Positions 14,957 through 22,920 are shown, numbered from the stretch's first letter. The stretch: DNA of 27,359 nucleotides from DATHVI01 sp035461385 (GCA_035461385.1 DATHVI010000172.1:1-27359); one strand, 5' to 3'. The notes: generated from the sequence alone by a model not told the origin. Numbers and translations: made by a program.

Positions 14957-15634
14957 GTGACAACGACGTCCCGCGCCATCCCGGCGCGGCCGGCGCGCCT
15001 GATCGCGCTCGCCGGCGCGCTCGCTGCGACCGCCGTGCTCGCCGCGTGCGGCGGCGAGGGGCGCCAGGACGCCGACGAGGTCGCGGGTGAGTTCCCGGTC
15101 GAGGTCACCGAGGCGAGGTTCCCCGCCCGCCAGCGGCTCGCCGAGCGCGGCGACCTGAGGCTGGCGATCGAGAACGTCGGCGATCAGGAGGTGCCCGACC
15201 TCGCGGTGACGATCTGGACCGGCGACGAGAAGGCAAGCGGGTCGTTCAACGTCGACATCGACCAGCAGGGGGTCTCCGACCCGAGCCGCCCGGTCTGGAT
15301 CCTCGAGCACGGCTACCCGAAGCTGCTCGAGCCGGGGGTGCGCCCCGCCGACCTCGACGACGAGCCGACCGCGGGCGCGGCGGCGGCCCAGACCGACACC
15401 TTCTCGTTCGGCGCCGTCCCCCCGGGCGGTTCGCTCGAGATCGTCTGGCGGCTGACGCCGGTGATGGCGGGTACGTTCACCGTCCACTACGAGGTCGCCG
15501 CCGGCCTCCAGGGAAAGGCGCGCGCCGTCACCGCCGACGGCAGCCCGGTCGAGGGCGAGTTCGTGGTCACGATCTCGGACGAGCCCCCGCGCGCCCGGGT
15601 CGACGCCCAGGGCCGGGCCGTGGTCGAGGACTGA
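14957..15634 (+). CDS. Lipoprotein of unknown function
   Basis: 225 aa from the GTG at 14957, chosen because GGGGGAGGAG precedes it; the frame opens slightly earlier at a TTG that is part of that site's surroundings. The N-terminus TTTSRAIPARPARLIALAGALAATAVLAAC is a lipoprotein signal peptide with lipobox LAAC. The mature part looks beta-rich, with LAERGDLRLAIENVGDQEVPDLAVTIWTGD and later GSLEIVWRLTPVMAGTFTVHYEVAAGL, which suggests immunoglobulin-like or CARDB-like folds. I recognise no named family. It leads a plus-strand run into the sugar dehydrogenases, 84 bases upstream of the first one, and may share their extracellular location. Confidence 0.72.
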   Translation: MTTTSRAIPARPARLIALAGALAATAVLAACGGEGRQDADEVAGEFPVEVTEARFPARQRLAERGDLRLAIENVGDQEVPDLAVTIWTGDEKASGSFNVDIDQQGVSDPSRPVWILEHGYPKLLEPGVRPADLDDEPTAGAAAAQTDTFSFGAVPPGGSLEIVWRLTPVMAGTFTVHYEVAAGLQGKARAVTADGSPVEGEFVVTISDEPPRARVDAQGRAVVED

Positions 15635-15718
15635 TCCTTCCGCTGCGTGACTCGGCGGAGTATCTCGACCGAATCACGCACTCGGTGCCGGGCCGTCGGG
15701 TCGTTACCGTGTTCGAGA

Positions 15719-16939
15719 GTGGCGACTCGACCCCTGATCGTCCTCCTCGCCGTGGCGACCATCGCCGCGGGCTGTGGCGGTGACGACGGCGACGATCGCC
15801 AGCCCTCGCCGCAACCACCGGCCGAGGAGATGCCCGACACTCCCGCTCCCGAACCCGACGGCCCCGAGATCGGCGACGGCCGCGGCGGCGTCGAGCTCGA
15901 GCGGATCGCCGACCTCGACCAACCGCTTCACCTGACGCAGCCGCCCGCAGGCGACGACGCGCTCTACGTCGTCGAGCAGTGCGGCCGGATCGTCCGCCTG
16001 GCGCCCGGCCGCGAGCCCTCGACCTTCCTCGACCTCGCCGGCGAGGTGAGTTGCGGCGGCGAGCAGGGCCTGCTCTCGGTCGCTTTCCACCCGCGGTACG
16101 AGCGCAACGGCCGCCTCTACGTCAACTTCACCGATACCGCAGGCGACACGCGGGTGGTCGAGTACAGGCGCGCCGACGGCGGGGCGACCGCCGACCCCGA
16201 GAGCGGGCGCGAGCTGCTCGGGGTCCCGCAGCCGTTCTCGAACCACAACGGCGGCCTGGTCCTGTTCGGTCCCGACGGCCACCTCTACGTCGGGCTCGGC
16301 GACGGCGGTTCCGCGGGCGACCCCGAGCGCACCGCGCTCGACCTCGACTCGCTGCTCGGGAAGCTGCTGCGGATCGACCCCCGGCCCGGCGCCGGGGGGC
16401 CGTACCGGATCCCCGACGCGAACCCGTTCGCCGGCGGCGGGGAGGGCCGGCCCGAGATCGTCGCGTACGGCCTCCGGAACCCGTGGCGGTTCTCTTTCGA
16501 CCGCGAGACGGGCGAGCTGTGGATCGCCGACGTCGGCCAGGACGCGCTCGAGGAGATCAACGGGCCGATCGACGACGTCGACCGCGGGCCGAGCTTCGGC
16601 TGGTCGGCGTTCGAGGGCAGCCGACGGTTCAACGAGGACCAGCGGGCGCCCGACCAGGTCCCGCCCGCACTCGAGTACTCGCTCGACGGCCCCGAGTGCG
16701 CCGTCACCGGGGGCTTCGTCGTCCGCGATCCCGCGCTCGCGAGCCTCTACGGCCGCTACCTGTACGGGGACTTCTGCACCGGCGAGCTGCGGAGCTTCGT
16801 CCCCGCCGGCGGCGACGCTCGCGGCGACCGCGCCCTCGGCCCCGAGGTGCCGGCGCTGAGCTCGTTCGGCGAGGACGCGAAAGGGCGGGTCTACGCGACC
16901 TCGCTCGAGGGTGGCGTCTACAGGCTGCGAGGGGAGTAG
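15719..16939 (+). CDS. PQQ-dependent sugar dehydrogenase (Yli/GSDH family), lipoprotein
   Basis: 406 aa from the GTG at 15719; the frame is open further upstream, but this start gives a proper signal peptide (MATRPLIVLLAVATIAAGC). The catalytic domain shows the soluble-glucose-dehydrogenase-like beta-propeller motifs: GGEQGLLSVAFHP, FSNHNGGLVLFGPDG with the catalytic His, GLGDGGSAGDP for calcium/PQQ contacts, and AYGLRNPWRFSFD with the PQQ-binding Arg. These enzymes oxidise aldose sugars outside the cell. TACCGT lies 8 bases before the start and no Shine-Dalgarno is seen, so the mRNA may be leaderless. A paralogue follows directly. No PQQ synthesis gene is in view. Confidence 0.88.
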   Translation: MATRPLIVLLAVATIAAGCGGDDGDDRQPSPQPPAEEMPDTPAPEPDGPEIGDGRGGVELERIADLDQPLHLTQPPAGDDALYVVEQCGRIVRLAPGREPSTFLDLAGEVSCGGEQGLLSVAFHPRYERNGRLYVNFTDTAGDTRVVEYRRADGGATADPESGRELLGVPQPFSNHNGGLVLFGPDGHLYVGLGDGGSAGDPERTALDLDSLLGKLLRIDPRPGAGGPYRIPDANPFAGGGEGRPEIVAYGLRNPWRFSFDRETGELWIADVGQDALEEINGPIDDVDRGPSFGWSAFEGSRRFNEDQRAPDQVPPALEYSLDGPECAVTGGFVVRDPALASLYGRYLYGDFCTGELRSFVPAGGDARGDRALGPEVPALSSFGEDAKGRVYATSLEGGVYRLRGE

Positions 16940-16949
16940 CCTGCAACCA

Positions 16950-18125
16950 GTGGCGGGGACGACCTCCCGGACCAGGCTGGTGTCGGTGGGCGCGGCGAGC
17001 ATGCTCGCGGCGGCCGTCGCCCTGGGCGCCGCCGGGCCCCCGAGCGTCGCACAGTCCGGCCTCGGGTTGGCGCGGATCGGCAACTTCAACCAGCCGGTTC
17101 ACATCGCCCACGCGCCGCGCAAGCCGAGGCTGCTGTACGTCGTCGAGCGGCAGGGGACGATCAGGGTCCTGCGCAAGGGCCGCCGGCTGGGGAAGCCGCT
17201 GCTCGATATCCGCGGCCGGGTGCAGAGCGCCGGCGGCGAGGAGGGGCTGCTCTCGGTGGCGTTCCATCCCCGATTCCCGAAGAACCGGAGCTTCTTCGTC
17301 TACTACACGAACAACGCCGGCAACATCCAGGTCGACCGCTTCCGGACCCGCAAGGGTCAGCCGCGGCGGGCGACGAGGGCTAAGCCCGGGACGCGACGGA
17401 CGGTGATCGCGATCCGCCATCCCGGGGCTTCGAACCACAACGGCGGCCAGCTCCAGTTCGGCCCCGGCGGCCTGCTCTTCCTCGCCACCGGCGACGGAGG
17501 CGGCGGCGGCGACCCGAACGGGAACGCGCAGAACCGCCGCAGCCTGCTCGGCAAGCTGCTGCGGATCAAGCCGAAGCCGCGCGGCGGCCACCGCTCGCCG
17601 AAGTCGAACCCGTTCCGGGGGCGGCGCGGCCGCAACCAGGTCTTCTCGATCGGTCTCCGGAACCCATGGCGGTTCTCGTTCGACAGCCGAAACGGCTCGC
17701 TGTGGATCGCCGACGTCGGCCAGGAGCGCTTCGAGGAGATCAACCACACCACGATCGCCGCGGCGCGGGGCGCGAACTTCGGCTGGAACTGCCGCGAGGG
17801 CCTGGAGCCATACCCCGGCGCGGCGCCGGTCTGCGGGCAGCGATCGGGATTCACGAACCCGGTCCACGTCTACGGAAGCGGGTGCGCGGTGACCGGCGGC
17901 TACGTCGGCCGCGGCCGGGCGGCGCCGGGCCCGCTTCGCGGCCGCTACGTCTACGGCGACTTCTGCACCGGGCAGATCCGCTCGCTGCATCCGGCGAACC
18001 CGTCGGGGAGCGATCAGTCGACCGGGCTCTCCGTCTCCCAGCTGTCGACCTTCGGCGAGGGCAGGCACGGGCGCCTGTATGCGGCGTCTCTCAGCGGCGC
18101 AGTGCATAGGATCACGGCTCGATGA
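16950..18125 (+). CDS. PQQ-dependent sugar dehydrogenase, secreted paralogue
   Basis: 391 aa from the GTG at 16950, 10 bases after the previous stop; GGGGAG is 13 bases upstream, rather far, so a later GTG near 16980 is possible. The N-terminus has a Sec-type signal (MLAAAVALGAAGPPSVAQ) without a lipobox. Motifs mirror the preceding gene: GGEEGLLSVAFHP, ASNHNGGQLQFGPGG, ATGDGGGGGDPNGNAQN, GLRNPWRFSFD and GGYV...YVYGDFCTGQI. The two copies probably arose by tandem duplication, one tethered and one released or wall-bound. The linker between propeller blades is richer in Arg and Lys here. Its stop overlaps the ATG of the aldehyde dehydrogenase. Confidence 0.87.
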   Translation: MAGTTSRTRLVSVGAASMLAAAVALGAAGPPSVAQSGLGLARIGNFNQPVHIAHAPRKPRLLYVVERQGTIRVLRKGRRLGKPLLDIRGRVQSAGGEEGLLSVAFHPRFPKNRSFFVYYTNNAGNIQVDRFRTRKGQPRRATRAKPGTRRTVIAIRHPGASNHNGGQLQFGPGGLLFLATGDGGGGGDPNGNAQNRRSLLGKLLRIKPKPRGGHRSPKSNPFRGRRGRNQVFSIGLRNPWRFSFDSRNGSLWIADVGQERFEEINHTTIAAARGANFGWNCREGLEPYPGAAPVCGQRSGFTNPVHVYGSGCAVTGGYVGRGRAAPGPLRGRYVYGDFCTGQIRSLHPANPSGSDQSTGLSVSQLSTFGEGRHGRLYAASLSGAVHRITAR

Positions 18126-19663
18126 CGACCGTGACGACGGCTGCCGATCAGGCGGCGGAGGCGATCGAGGTCCGCAGGCCCGCCGATGGCTCGCCGCTCG
18201 GATCGGTCCCGGTCGACGGCCCGGAGCGAGTCGCCGACGTCGTCGCCCACGTGCGAGCCGCGCAGCCGGGCTGGGAGGCGATCGGATTCGAGGGCCGCCG
18301 CCACTGGCTCGAGCGGCTGCGGGACTGGATCCTCGCGAACCAGGAACGGCTCGACGACCTGATGCAGGCCGAGAGCGGCAAGGTCCGGGCCGACGCCGCG
18401 CTCGAGAGCTTCTACCTGCTCGAGGCGATCAACTTCTGGTGCGAGCACGGGCCGGGCTATCTCGCCGACGAGAAGGTCAAGCCGCACAACGCCCTGCTGC
18501 GAGCGAGACGGGCGAAGATCGTCCACCGGCCCCACCCGGTCGCCGGGGTGATCAGCCCGTGGAACTTCCCGCTGATCCTCTCACTCGGCGACGGGATCCC
18601 GGCCCTGGTCGCCGGGTGCGCGCTGGTGATCAAGCCCTCCGAGCTCACCCCGCTGACCCTCCGCGAGCTGGTGCGGGCGTGGAAGGAGGAGCTCGGGGCC
18701 CCGGAGGTGCTCGAGGTCGTAAACGGCGGCGGCGAGACCGGGGGCGCGCTCGTCGACGAGTGCGACTTCATCCAGTTCACCGGCTCGGAGCGGACCGGCA
18801 AGGTCGTGATGAGGCGCGCCGCCGACACCCTGACGCCGGTCAGCCTCGAGCTCGGCGGCAAGGACCCGATGATCGTCACCCGGAACGCCGACGTCGCCCG
18901 GGCAGCCAACGCCGCCTGTTTCGGCGGCCTCCTGAACACCGGGCAGATCTGCCTCTCGATCGAGCGCGTCTACGTCGAGGCGCCGGTCTACGACGAGTTC
19001 ATCGAGCGCCTGCGAGCGAACGTCGAGCGGTTACGGCAGGGCGCCGACGGGCGCAGCTACCAGGCCGAGCTCGGCGCGATGACCTCTCCGGCGCAGCTCG
19101 AGATCGTCGACGAGCACGTCGAGGACGCCCGCCGTGCCGGAGCCCGGATCCTCACCGGCGGCAACCGCAAGGACGGGCCCGGCGATTGGTACGAGCCGAC
19201 CCTGATCGCCGACGCCGACCACTCGATGAAGGTGATGCGCGAGGAGACGTTCGGCCCGGTGATCGGGGTGATGAGGGTCGCGAGCGCCGACGAGGCGGTG
19301 CGGATGGCGAACGACACCGAGTACGGCCTCGGCGGAGCGGTGTTCGCCGGCGACACCGCGGAGGGCGAGCGGCTCGCGCGGCGGATCGAGGCCGGCACCG
19401 TCGCGGTCAACGACCTCTTCCTGACCAACTACGGCATCCTCGGCCTGCCGATGGGCGGCTGGAAGAGCTCGGGGATCGGCTACCGGCACGGCGCGGTCGG
19501 GATCCGAAAGTTCTGCCGCTCGGAGTCGATCACCGTCCCGCGGATCCCGCAGCCCCGCAACGAGGTGTTCTGGTTCCCGTACAGCCCGCGAAGGCGGGGG
19601 TTCGTCCGCGCCCTCTACCGGCTCCGGAACGCGCGCGGCTGGCGGCGGCGCCTCGGGCTCTGA
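18122..19663 (+). CDS. NAD(P)-dependent aldehyde dehydrogenase (succinate-semialdehyde-type)
   Basis: 513 aa; the ATG overlaps the previous stop (ATGA). Visible residues: GVISPWNFPLIL with Asn148, KPSE (Lys171), FTGSERTGK as the cofactor-binding loop, the general base in SLELGGKDP (Glu243), and the nucleophile in NTGQICLSIERV (Cys277). Substrate cannot be read from the sequence; the group includes succinate-semialdehyde and long-chain aldehyde dehydrogenases. The C-terminus is extended by about 45 residues, rich in Arg and aromatic residues (EVFWFPYSPRRRGFVRALYRLRN), suggesting membrane or surface contact. Coupling to extracellular sugar dehydrogenases does not by itself identify a pathway, since this enzyme has no export signal. 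Confidence 0.9.
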   Translation: MTTVTTAADQAAEAIEVRRPADGSPLGSVPVDGPERVADVVAHVRAAQPGWEAIGFEGRRHWLERLRDWILANQERLDDLMQAESGKVRADAALESFYLLEAINFWCEHGPGYLADEKVKPHNALLRARRAKIVHRPHPVAGVISPWNFPLILSLGDGIPALVAGCALVIKPSELTPLTLRELVRAWKEELGAPEVLEVVNGGGETGGALVDECDFIQFTGSERTGKVVMRRAADTLTPVSLELGGKDPMIVTRNADVARAANAACFGGLLNTGQICLSIERVYVEAPVYDEFIERLRANVERLRQGADGRSYQAELGAMTSPAQLEIVDEHVEDARRAGARILTGGNRKDGPGDWYEPTLIADADHSMKVMREETFGPVIGVMRVASADEAVRMANDTEYGLGGAVFAGDTAEGERLARRIEAGTVAVNDLFLTNYGILGLPMGGWKSSGIGYRHGAVGIRKFCRSESITVPRIPQPRNEVFWFPYSPRRRGFVRALYRLRNARGWRRRLGL

Positions 19664-19677
19664 GCGCTCCCCCGGCG

Positions 19678-20301
19678 CTACCGATCCGGCCCCGACACCG
19701 CCCTCGCCGCGGTCTCGATCCAAAGGCGCCGGGCGGCTCGCAGCTCGGGAGTCTCGCCGCGGTCGAGGCGCTCGAGCGCGAGGCCCTCGATACCGGCGAT
19801 CAGGAAGATCGCGATCGCCTCACGGCGGCGGCGTGGCGGCGGCGCGACGAGCCCGCCGAGCAGGTCGACCAGGACCCGTCGGAAGCCGGCCTTCATCTCG
19901 GCCATGATCGCCTGCACCTCGAGCTCGACCGAGGCCTGGGAGGCGAGGTCGAAGTAGACCCGGGCGAGCCCCTCGTCGCGATCGAGCACCCGCCAGATCC
20001 CGGCGAGGGTGCCGGCGACCAGCTCACCGGCGCCGGCCGGCTCGCCGAGGCCCCGGAGGACCTCGCGGGTGATCCCGTCGGCGACCTCTCGCGCGACGGC
20101 GGCGACGAGGCCCTGCTTGGAGCCGAAGTGGTAGCCGATCAGCGCCTTGTTCTGCCCCGACGCGGCAGCGACCTTCGCCGTCGTCAGGCCGGCGTAGCCG
20201 TCGCGTTCGAGCACCTCGAGCGCCCCGTCGAGGATCCGCTCTCGCGCCCCCGACGGCGGTCGGCCGGGACCCGGCCGCGGGATCGTCGCCTCGCCCGGCA
20301 T
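19678..20301 (-). CDS. TetR-family transcriptional regulator
   Basis: 207 aa. The N-terminal HTH domain is clear: RERILDGALEVLERDGYAGLTTAKVAAASGQNKALIGYHFGSKQGLVAAV (about residues 19-68), with recognition helix around KALIGYHFGSK. The C-terminal ligand domain is of ordinary length and not assignable. It starts 10 bases after the stop of the R2lox-like gene, so it is the second gene of that operon and probably regulates it. A 15-base imperfect palindrome near the operon promoter (21325-21339) is a natural operator candidate. Confidence 0.88.
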   Translation of the reverse strand: MPGEATIPRPGPGRPPSGARERILDGALEVLERDGYAGLTTAKVAAASGQNKALIGYHFGSKQGLVAAVAREVADGITREVLRGLGEPAGAGELVAGTLAGIWRVLDRDEGLARVYFDLASQASVELEVQAIMAEMKAGFRRVLVDLLGGLVAPPPRRRREAIAIFLIAGIEGLALERLDRGETPELRAARRLWIETAARAVSGPDR

Positions 20302-20311
20302 CGCGACCGGA

Positions 20312-21271
20312 CTACGCCGCGGCGGCGTTCGGCTCGATCCCCATCGCGGCGAGCTTCTTCTGCAGCGAACGGGCAGCGTACTCGAAGATCTCCGATGAGT
20401 GGTAGCCGAACGGCGTCTCGAAGTCGTAGCGGTTCTCGACCCACTCGGGGGCGAATGCGAGCGTCCCGACCGGCAGCGTCTCGGCGAGCGTCTCCTGAAC
20501 GATCTCGCGGTTGCGAGGGTCCTCGGCGATCGCGTCGGCGAGGAACTTGACCCCGAAGCCGACGTGGCGCGACTCGTCGCGGTTGACGTGGGTGAAGCCG
20601 TCGCGGAATCCTGGCAGCCGGTCCATCTCCTTCAGCGAGCGGAGGATGAACCGCGCCCCGGTTAGCGCCAGGGTGCCCTCGATCACGATCATGTACGTCG
20701 TCACCCCGCGGACGAGAGCATCGAAATCCGACGGGTCCTCGCGCAGCGCCTCGGCGGTGTCGTGGAGGATGCCGTCGAAGAGCTGTTTCCAGTCGTCGTT
20801 CACGTGCTCGCGCTGGGTCGCAAGGTTGGCGGCGATCGTCTCCGCGCCGGAGCCGAGGACCTCACGGTAGAAACGGTCGAAGAAGACCACGTGCCGGGCC
20901 TCGTCGGCGATCTGCGAGGCGAGGAAGATCCGCTGGTCGTCGGTCGGGGCGGCGATCGCGAACGGCAGCAACTCGGTCGTCACCCGCTCTTCGCCGCAGA
21001 AGAACTCCGACAGGCTCCAGACCATGAACCGCTTCTGCTCGGCGGTCCAGATCGAGGGGTCGTTCCATTCCTCGGCGTCGCGGCTGAAGTCGAACGCCTC
21101 CGAGCTCCAGCCCTGGTTCTCCCAGCGCGAGATCAGCTTCCGGTACGACGGCGCCGCCTCGACGATCCGGTCGAGGCCGGCCATCACCTTGTCGATGTCG
21201 CCGTCGAGGAGGACGTCGAGAGCTTCGAGGTCCTCGCCGCCCTGATCGCCGTGCTCCAATCGCGTCGTCAT
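20312..21271 (-). CDS. R2-like ligand-binding oxidase (ferritin-like dimetal protein)
   Basis: 319 aa, ATG preceded by GGAGGAGGGG. The four-helix carboxylate motifs are complete: FCGEERVTTELLPF (Glu94), ADEARHVVFFDRFY (Glu124, His127), VIEGTLALTGARF (Glu198) and NRDESRHVGFG (Glu233, His236). VIEGTLALTG matches the R2lox group (Mycobacterium Rv0233), which carries a Mn/Fe site and a bound fatty acid. The two residues that form the Val-Tyr ether crosslink there align with Val97 and Tyr193. It is unlikely to be a true ribonucleotide reductase subunit, because no R1 gene is near and the radical-site context is absent. It is expressed with a TetR gene from an AT-rich promoter. Confidence 0.88.
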   Translation of the reverse strand: MTTRLEHGDQGGEDLEALDVLLDGDIDKVMAGLDRIVEAAPSYRKLISRWENQGWSSEAFDFSRDAEEWNDPSIWTAEQKRFMVWSLSEFFCGEERVTTELLPFAIAAPTDDQRIFLASQIADEARHVVFFDRFYREVLGSGAETIAANLATQREHVNDDWKQLFDGILHDTAEALREDPSDFDALVRGVTTYMIVIEGTLALTGARFILRSLKEMDRLPGFRDGFTHVNRDESRHVGFGVKFLADAIAEDPRNREIVQETLAETLPVGTLAFAPEWVENRYDFETPFGYHSSEIFEYAARSLQKKLAAMGIEPNAAAA

Positions 21272-21310
21272 ATCTATCCCCTCCTCCGGTCTCGGATGCC
21301 CGCGGCGAAA

Positions 21311-21346
21311 TTCTTATCTGATCGTTCAATTAAATTCAAGGGTCAA
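21311..21346 (-). promoter_or_regulatory. AT-rich promoter and candidate TetR operator of the R2lox operon
   Basis: On the minus strand TTGAAT (21339-21334) and TAAGAA (21316-21311) are 17 bases apart. An alternative -35, TTGACC, lies at 21346-21341. The plus-strand 15-mer TTCAATTAAATTCAA (21325-21339) is an imperfect palindrome with one mismatched pair and overlaps the promoter. The region is strikingly AT-rich compared with its surroundings. Confidence 0.5.
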
Positions 21347-22008
21347 CCAACCCTCGCGGCCCTCGCCGCCAGCCGATGATCGGGCGCCCGGAGCGGCTAC
21401 CGGAGTCCGGGGTGGGCAGCACCGGCACCGGCCGCGGCGCCGCTCCCACCGGGCCCGTGTGATCGTCCCCGGCGTGGCCCATGACGCCGCTGCCGCCCTT
21501 GCCGTGCTTGCGCCCGCTCGCGACCATCAGCCAGTTCCAGGGGTAGGTGAAAACGAAGCCAACCGCGATCGCCGCCGCCATCGCGCCCCAGAAGGCGATG
21601 CTCTCCGGGCCGATCGCGCCGGCGCCGCTGCCGCGCAGCCAGTGCATCATCGGGAACATCCCGAGCACCATCCCGGTGAGCGAGATCAGCTCAGGTAGGA
21701 ACGCGGAGCGCAGCGCCGGGACCAGCTTCGAGCCCATCGCCAGCGCGGGCGCCGCCTGGAAGAGCACCCAGCCGCGGTGGGTGGCGCCGATCTGGAAGCA
21801 GACCGTCGGCTCGCCGATGCACCGGCGCCAGCTCGCGACAGGAGGTCAGGTAGAGGATGAGGCCGATCGGCCCGAGGTAAAGGGTGATCAGCACCCAGGC
21901 CAGCTTCATCATCCCGATGCTCTCCGGCTGCCCGGTGATCACGTCGTACGCGACCCAGGCCGACATCAGCGCGGCGACCGCGAAGTATGTGCTGAGGAAC
22001 GCCTCCAT
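21336..22008 (-). pseudogene. DUF4396-like membrane protein, broken by a frame change
   Basis: Two frames carry the halves of one protein. From ATG 22008 the first frame reads MEAFLSTYFAVAALMSAWVAYDV, then LAWVLITLYLGPIGLILYLTSCRE, and then degenerates into arginine/proline-rich sequence ending at 21691. The second frame, open from 21845 to 21336, reads CIGEPTVCFQIGATHRGWVLFQAAPALAM, FLPELISLTGMVLGMFPMMHWL and FWGAMAAAIAVGFVFTYPWNWLMVASGRKHG. Both halves resemble DUF4396 membrane proteins. The normal stretch between SCRE and the next helix, including a His-Cys...Gly-Asp motif, appears missing, so a deletion plus frameshift near 21810-21845 is likely. Sequencing error is an alternative. Eight G residues precede the start. 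Confidence 0.6.
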
Positions 22009-22133
22009 GCCCCCCCCACCGACGATCGGGAGGCTATCGCGGCCCTCGTGATGACGCCTCGGTGCGCGCCCGGAAAGCGACCGGAGCGCGCAGGAGCTCG
22101 GTCCGGTCGCCGCTACGCCCGGACGACGGTAGC

Positions 22134-22156
22134 CCCCGGCGCCGAAGGCGCCGGGG
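22134..22156 (-). terminator. Perfect 10-bp hairpin after the peroxiredoxin gene
   Basis: CCCCGGCGCC (22134-22143) and GGCGCCGGGG (22147-22156) pair around GAA, 14 bases past the peroxiredoxin stop. The inner 15 bases are identical to hairpin 2 of the repeat at 13924-13938. No T-run. Confidence 0.6.
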
Positions 22157-22170
22157 AGCCGCCCCCGTGT

Positions 22171-22833
22171 TCACTTCGCCGGGTCGGGGACGATCCGGAT
22201 GTAGGGCTTCGGCGACTCCCAGCCCTCGGGCCAGAGCTCCTTCGCAGCCTCGTCCGAGACCGATCCGGCGATGATCACGTCCTCGCCCGGCTGCCAGTTG
22301 ACCGGGGTCGAGACCTTGTGCTCCGTGGTCCGCTGAAGCGAGTCGATCACCCGCAGGACCTCGTCGAAGTTGCGCCCGGTGGTCATCGGATAGACGAGGA
22401 TCAGCTTCACCTTCTTGTCCGGCCCGATCACGAACACGTTGCGCACCGTCTGGTTGTCGACCGGGGTGCGCTCGCCCGGGTCGCCGCTGACCTCCGCGGG
22501 GAGCATCCCGTAGAGCTTCGAGACCCTGAAGTCCGCGTCAGCGATGATCGGGTAGTTGGGGGCGGCGCCCTGCGTCTCCTCGATGTCCTTCGCCCAGCCC
22601 TCGTGGTCCGAGGTGCCGTCGACGGACAGCCCGATGATCTTCGCGTTCCGGCGGTCGAATTCGGGCTTCGCCTGAGCCATGTAGCCGAGCTCGGTCGTGC
22701 AAACGGGCGTGAAGTCCTTCGGATGCGAGAACAGCACCGCCCACGAGTCCCCGATCCAGTCGTGGAACGAGATCCGGCCCTCGGTGGTCTCGGCCTCGAA
22801 GTCGGGTGCGGTATCGCCAATCTGCAGGGCCAT
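22171..22833 (-). CDS. 1-Cys peroxiredoxin (Prx6/AhpC-like)
   Basis: 220 aa, ATG with AAGGAGGA upstream. The motif HPKDFTPVCTTELG carries the peroxidatic cysteine Cys45, and no other cysteine occurs in the protein, so it is a 1-Cys enzyme needing an external thiol. NYPIIADADFRVSKLYGML and RNVFVIGPDKKVKLILVYPMTTGRNFDEVLRVIDSLQ are typical Prx6-group blocks, followed by the long C-terminal extension TPVNWQPGEDVIIAGSVSDEAAKELWPEGWESPKPYIR. It reduces hydrogen peroxide and lipid hydroperoxides in the cytoplasm. The gene stands alone, with its own leader of about 170 bases containing an inverted repeat, and a strong terminator. Confidence 0.94.
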   Translation of the reverse strand: MALQIGDTAPDFEAETTEGRISFHDWIGDSWAVLFSHPKDFTPVCTTELGYMAQAKPEFDRRNAKIIGLSVDGTSDHEGWAKDIEETQGAAPNYPIIADADFRVSKLYGMLPAEVSGDPGERTPVDNQTVRNVFVIGPDKKVKLILVYPMTTGRNFDEVLRVIDSLQRTTEHKVSTPVNWQPGEDVIIAGSVSDEAAKELWPEGWESPKPYIRIVPDPAK

Positions 22834-22896
22834 CGCGTCCTCCTTGGTTTTTGGTGGTGCTCCTGGGCCGAGCTGCTCAGGTGCTCGCCCTCCGGC

Positions 22897-22920
22897 CTGA
22901 TTGGAACAAATCCCGATCAG
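22897..22920. promoter_or_regulatory. Inverted repeat upstream of the peroxiredoxin gene
   Basis: CTGATTGG (22897-22904) and CCGATCAG (22913-22920) form an inverted repeat with one mismatch and an 8-base spacer, about 65-90 bases before the ATG. It is a possible operator for the nearby TetR protein or another stress regulator. Confidence 0.35.

Noticed and set aside
18079..20550. An 823-codon frame across the aldehyde dehydrogenase and regulator region
   Set aside because: It is a shifted frame over genes with intact catalytic motifs and consists mostly of Arg, Pro and Gly.
20312..21271. Class I ribonucleotide reductase beta subunit
   Set aside because: The motifs fit R2-like oxidases better (VIEGTLALTG with the Val and Tyr crosslink positions), and no R1 gene is adjacent.
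21691..21845. Programmed ribosomal frameshift joining the two DUF4396-like halves
   Set aside because: I saw no slippery heptamer with a downstream structure, and part of the family's middle region appears absent.
22010..22017. Run of eight C (G on the gene strand) as a phase-variation switch
   Set aside because: It lies before a gene that already looks broken, and one run of this length is not strong evidence in such GC-rich DNA.
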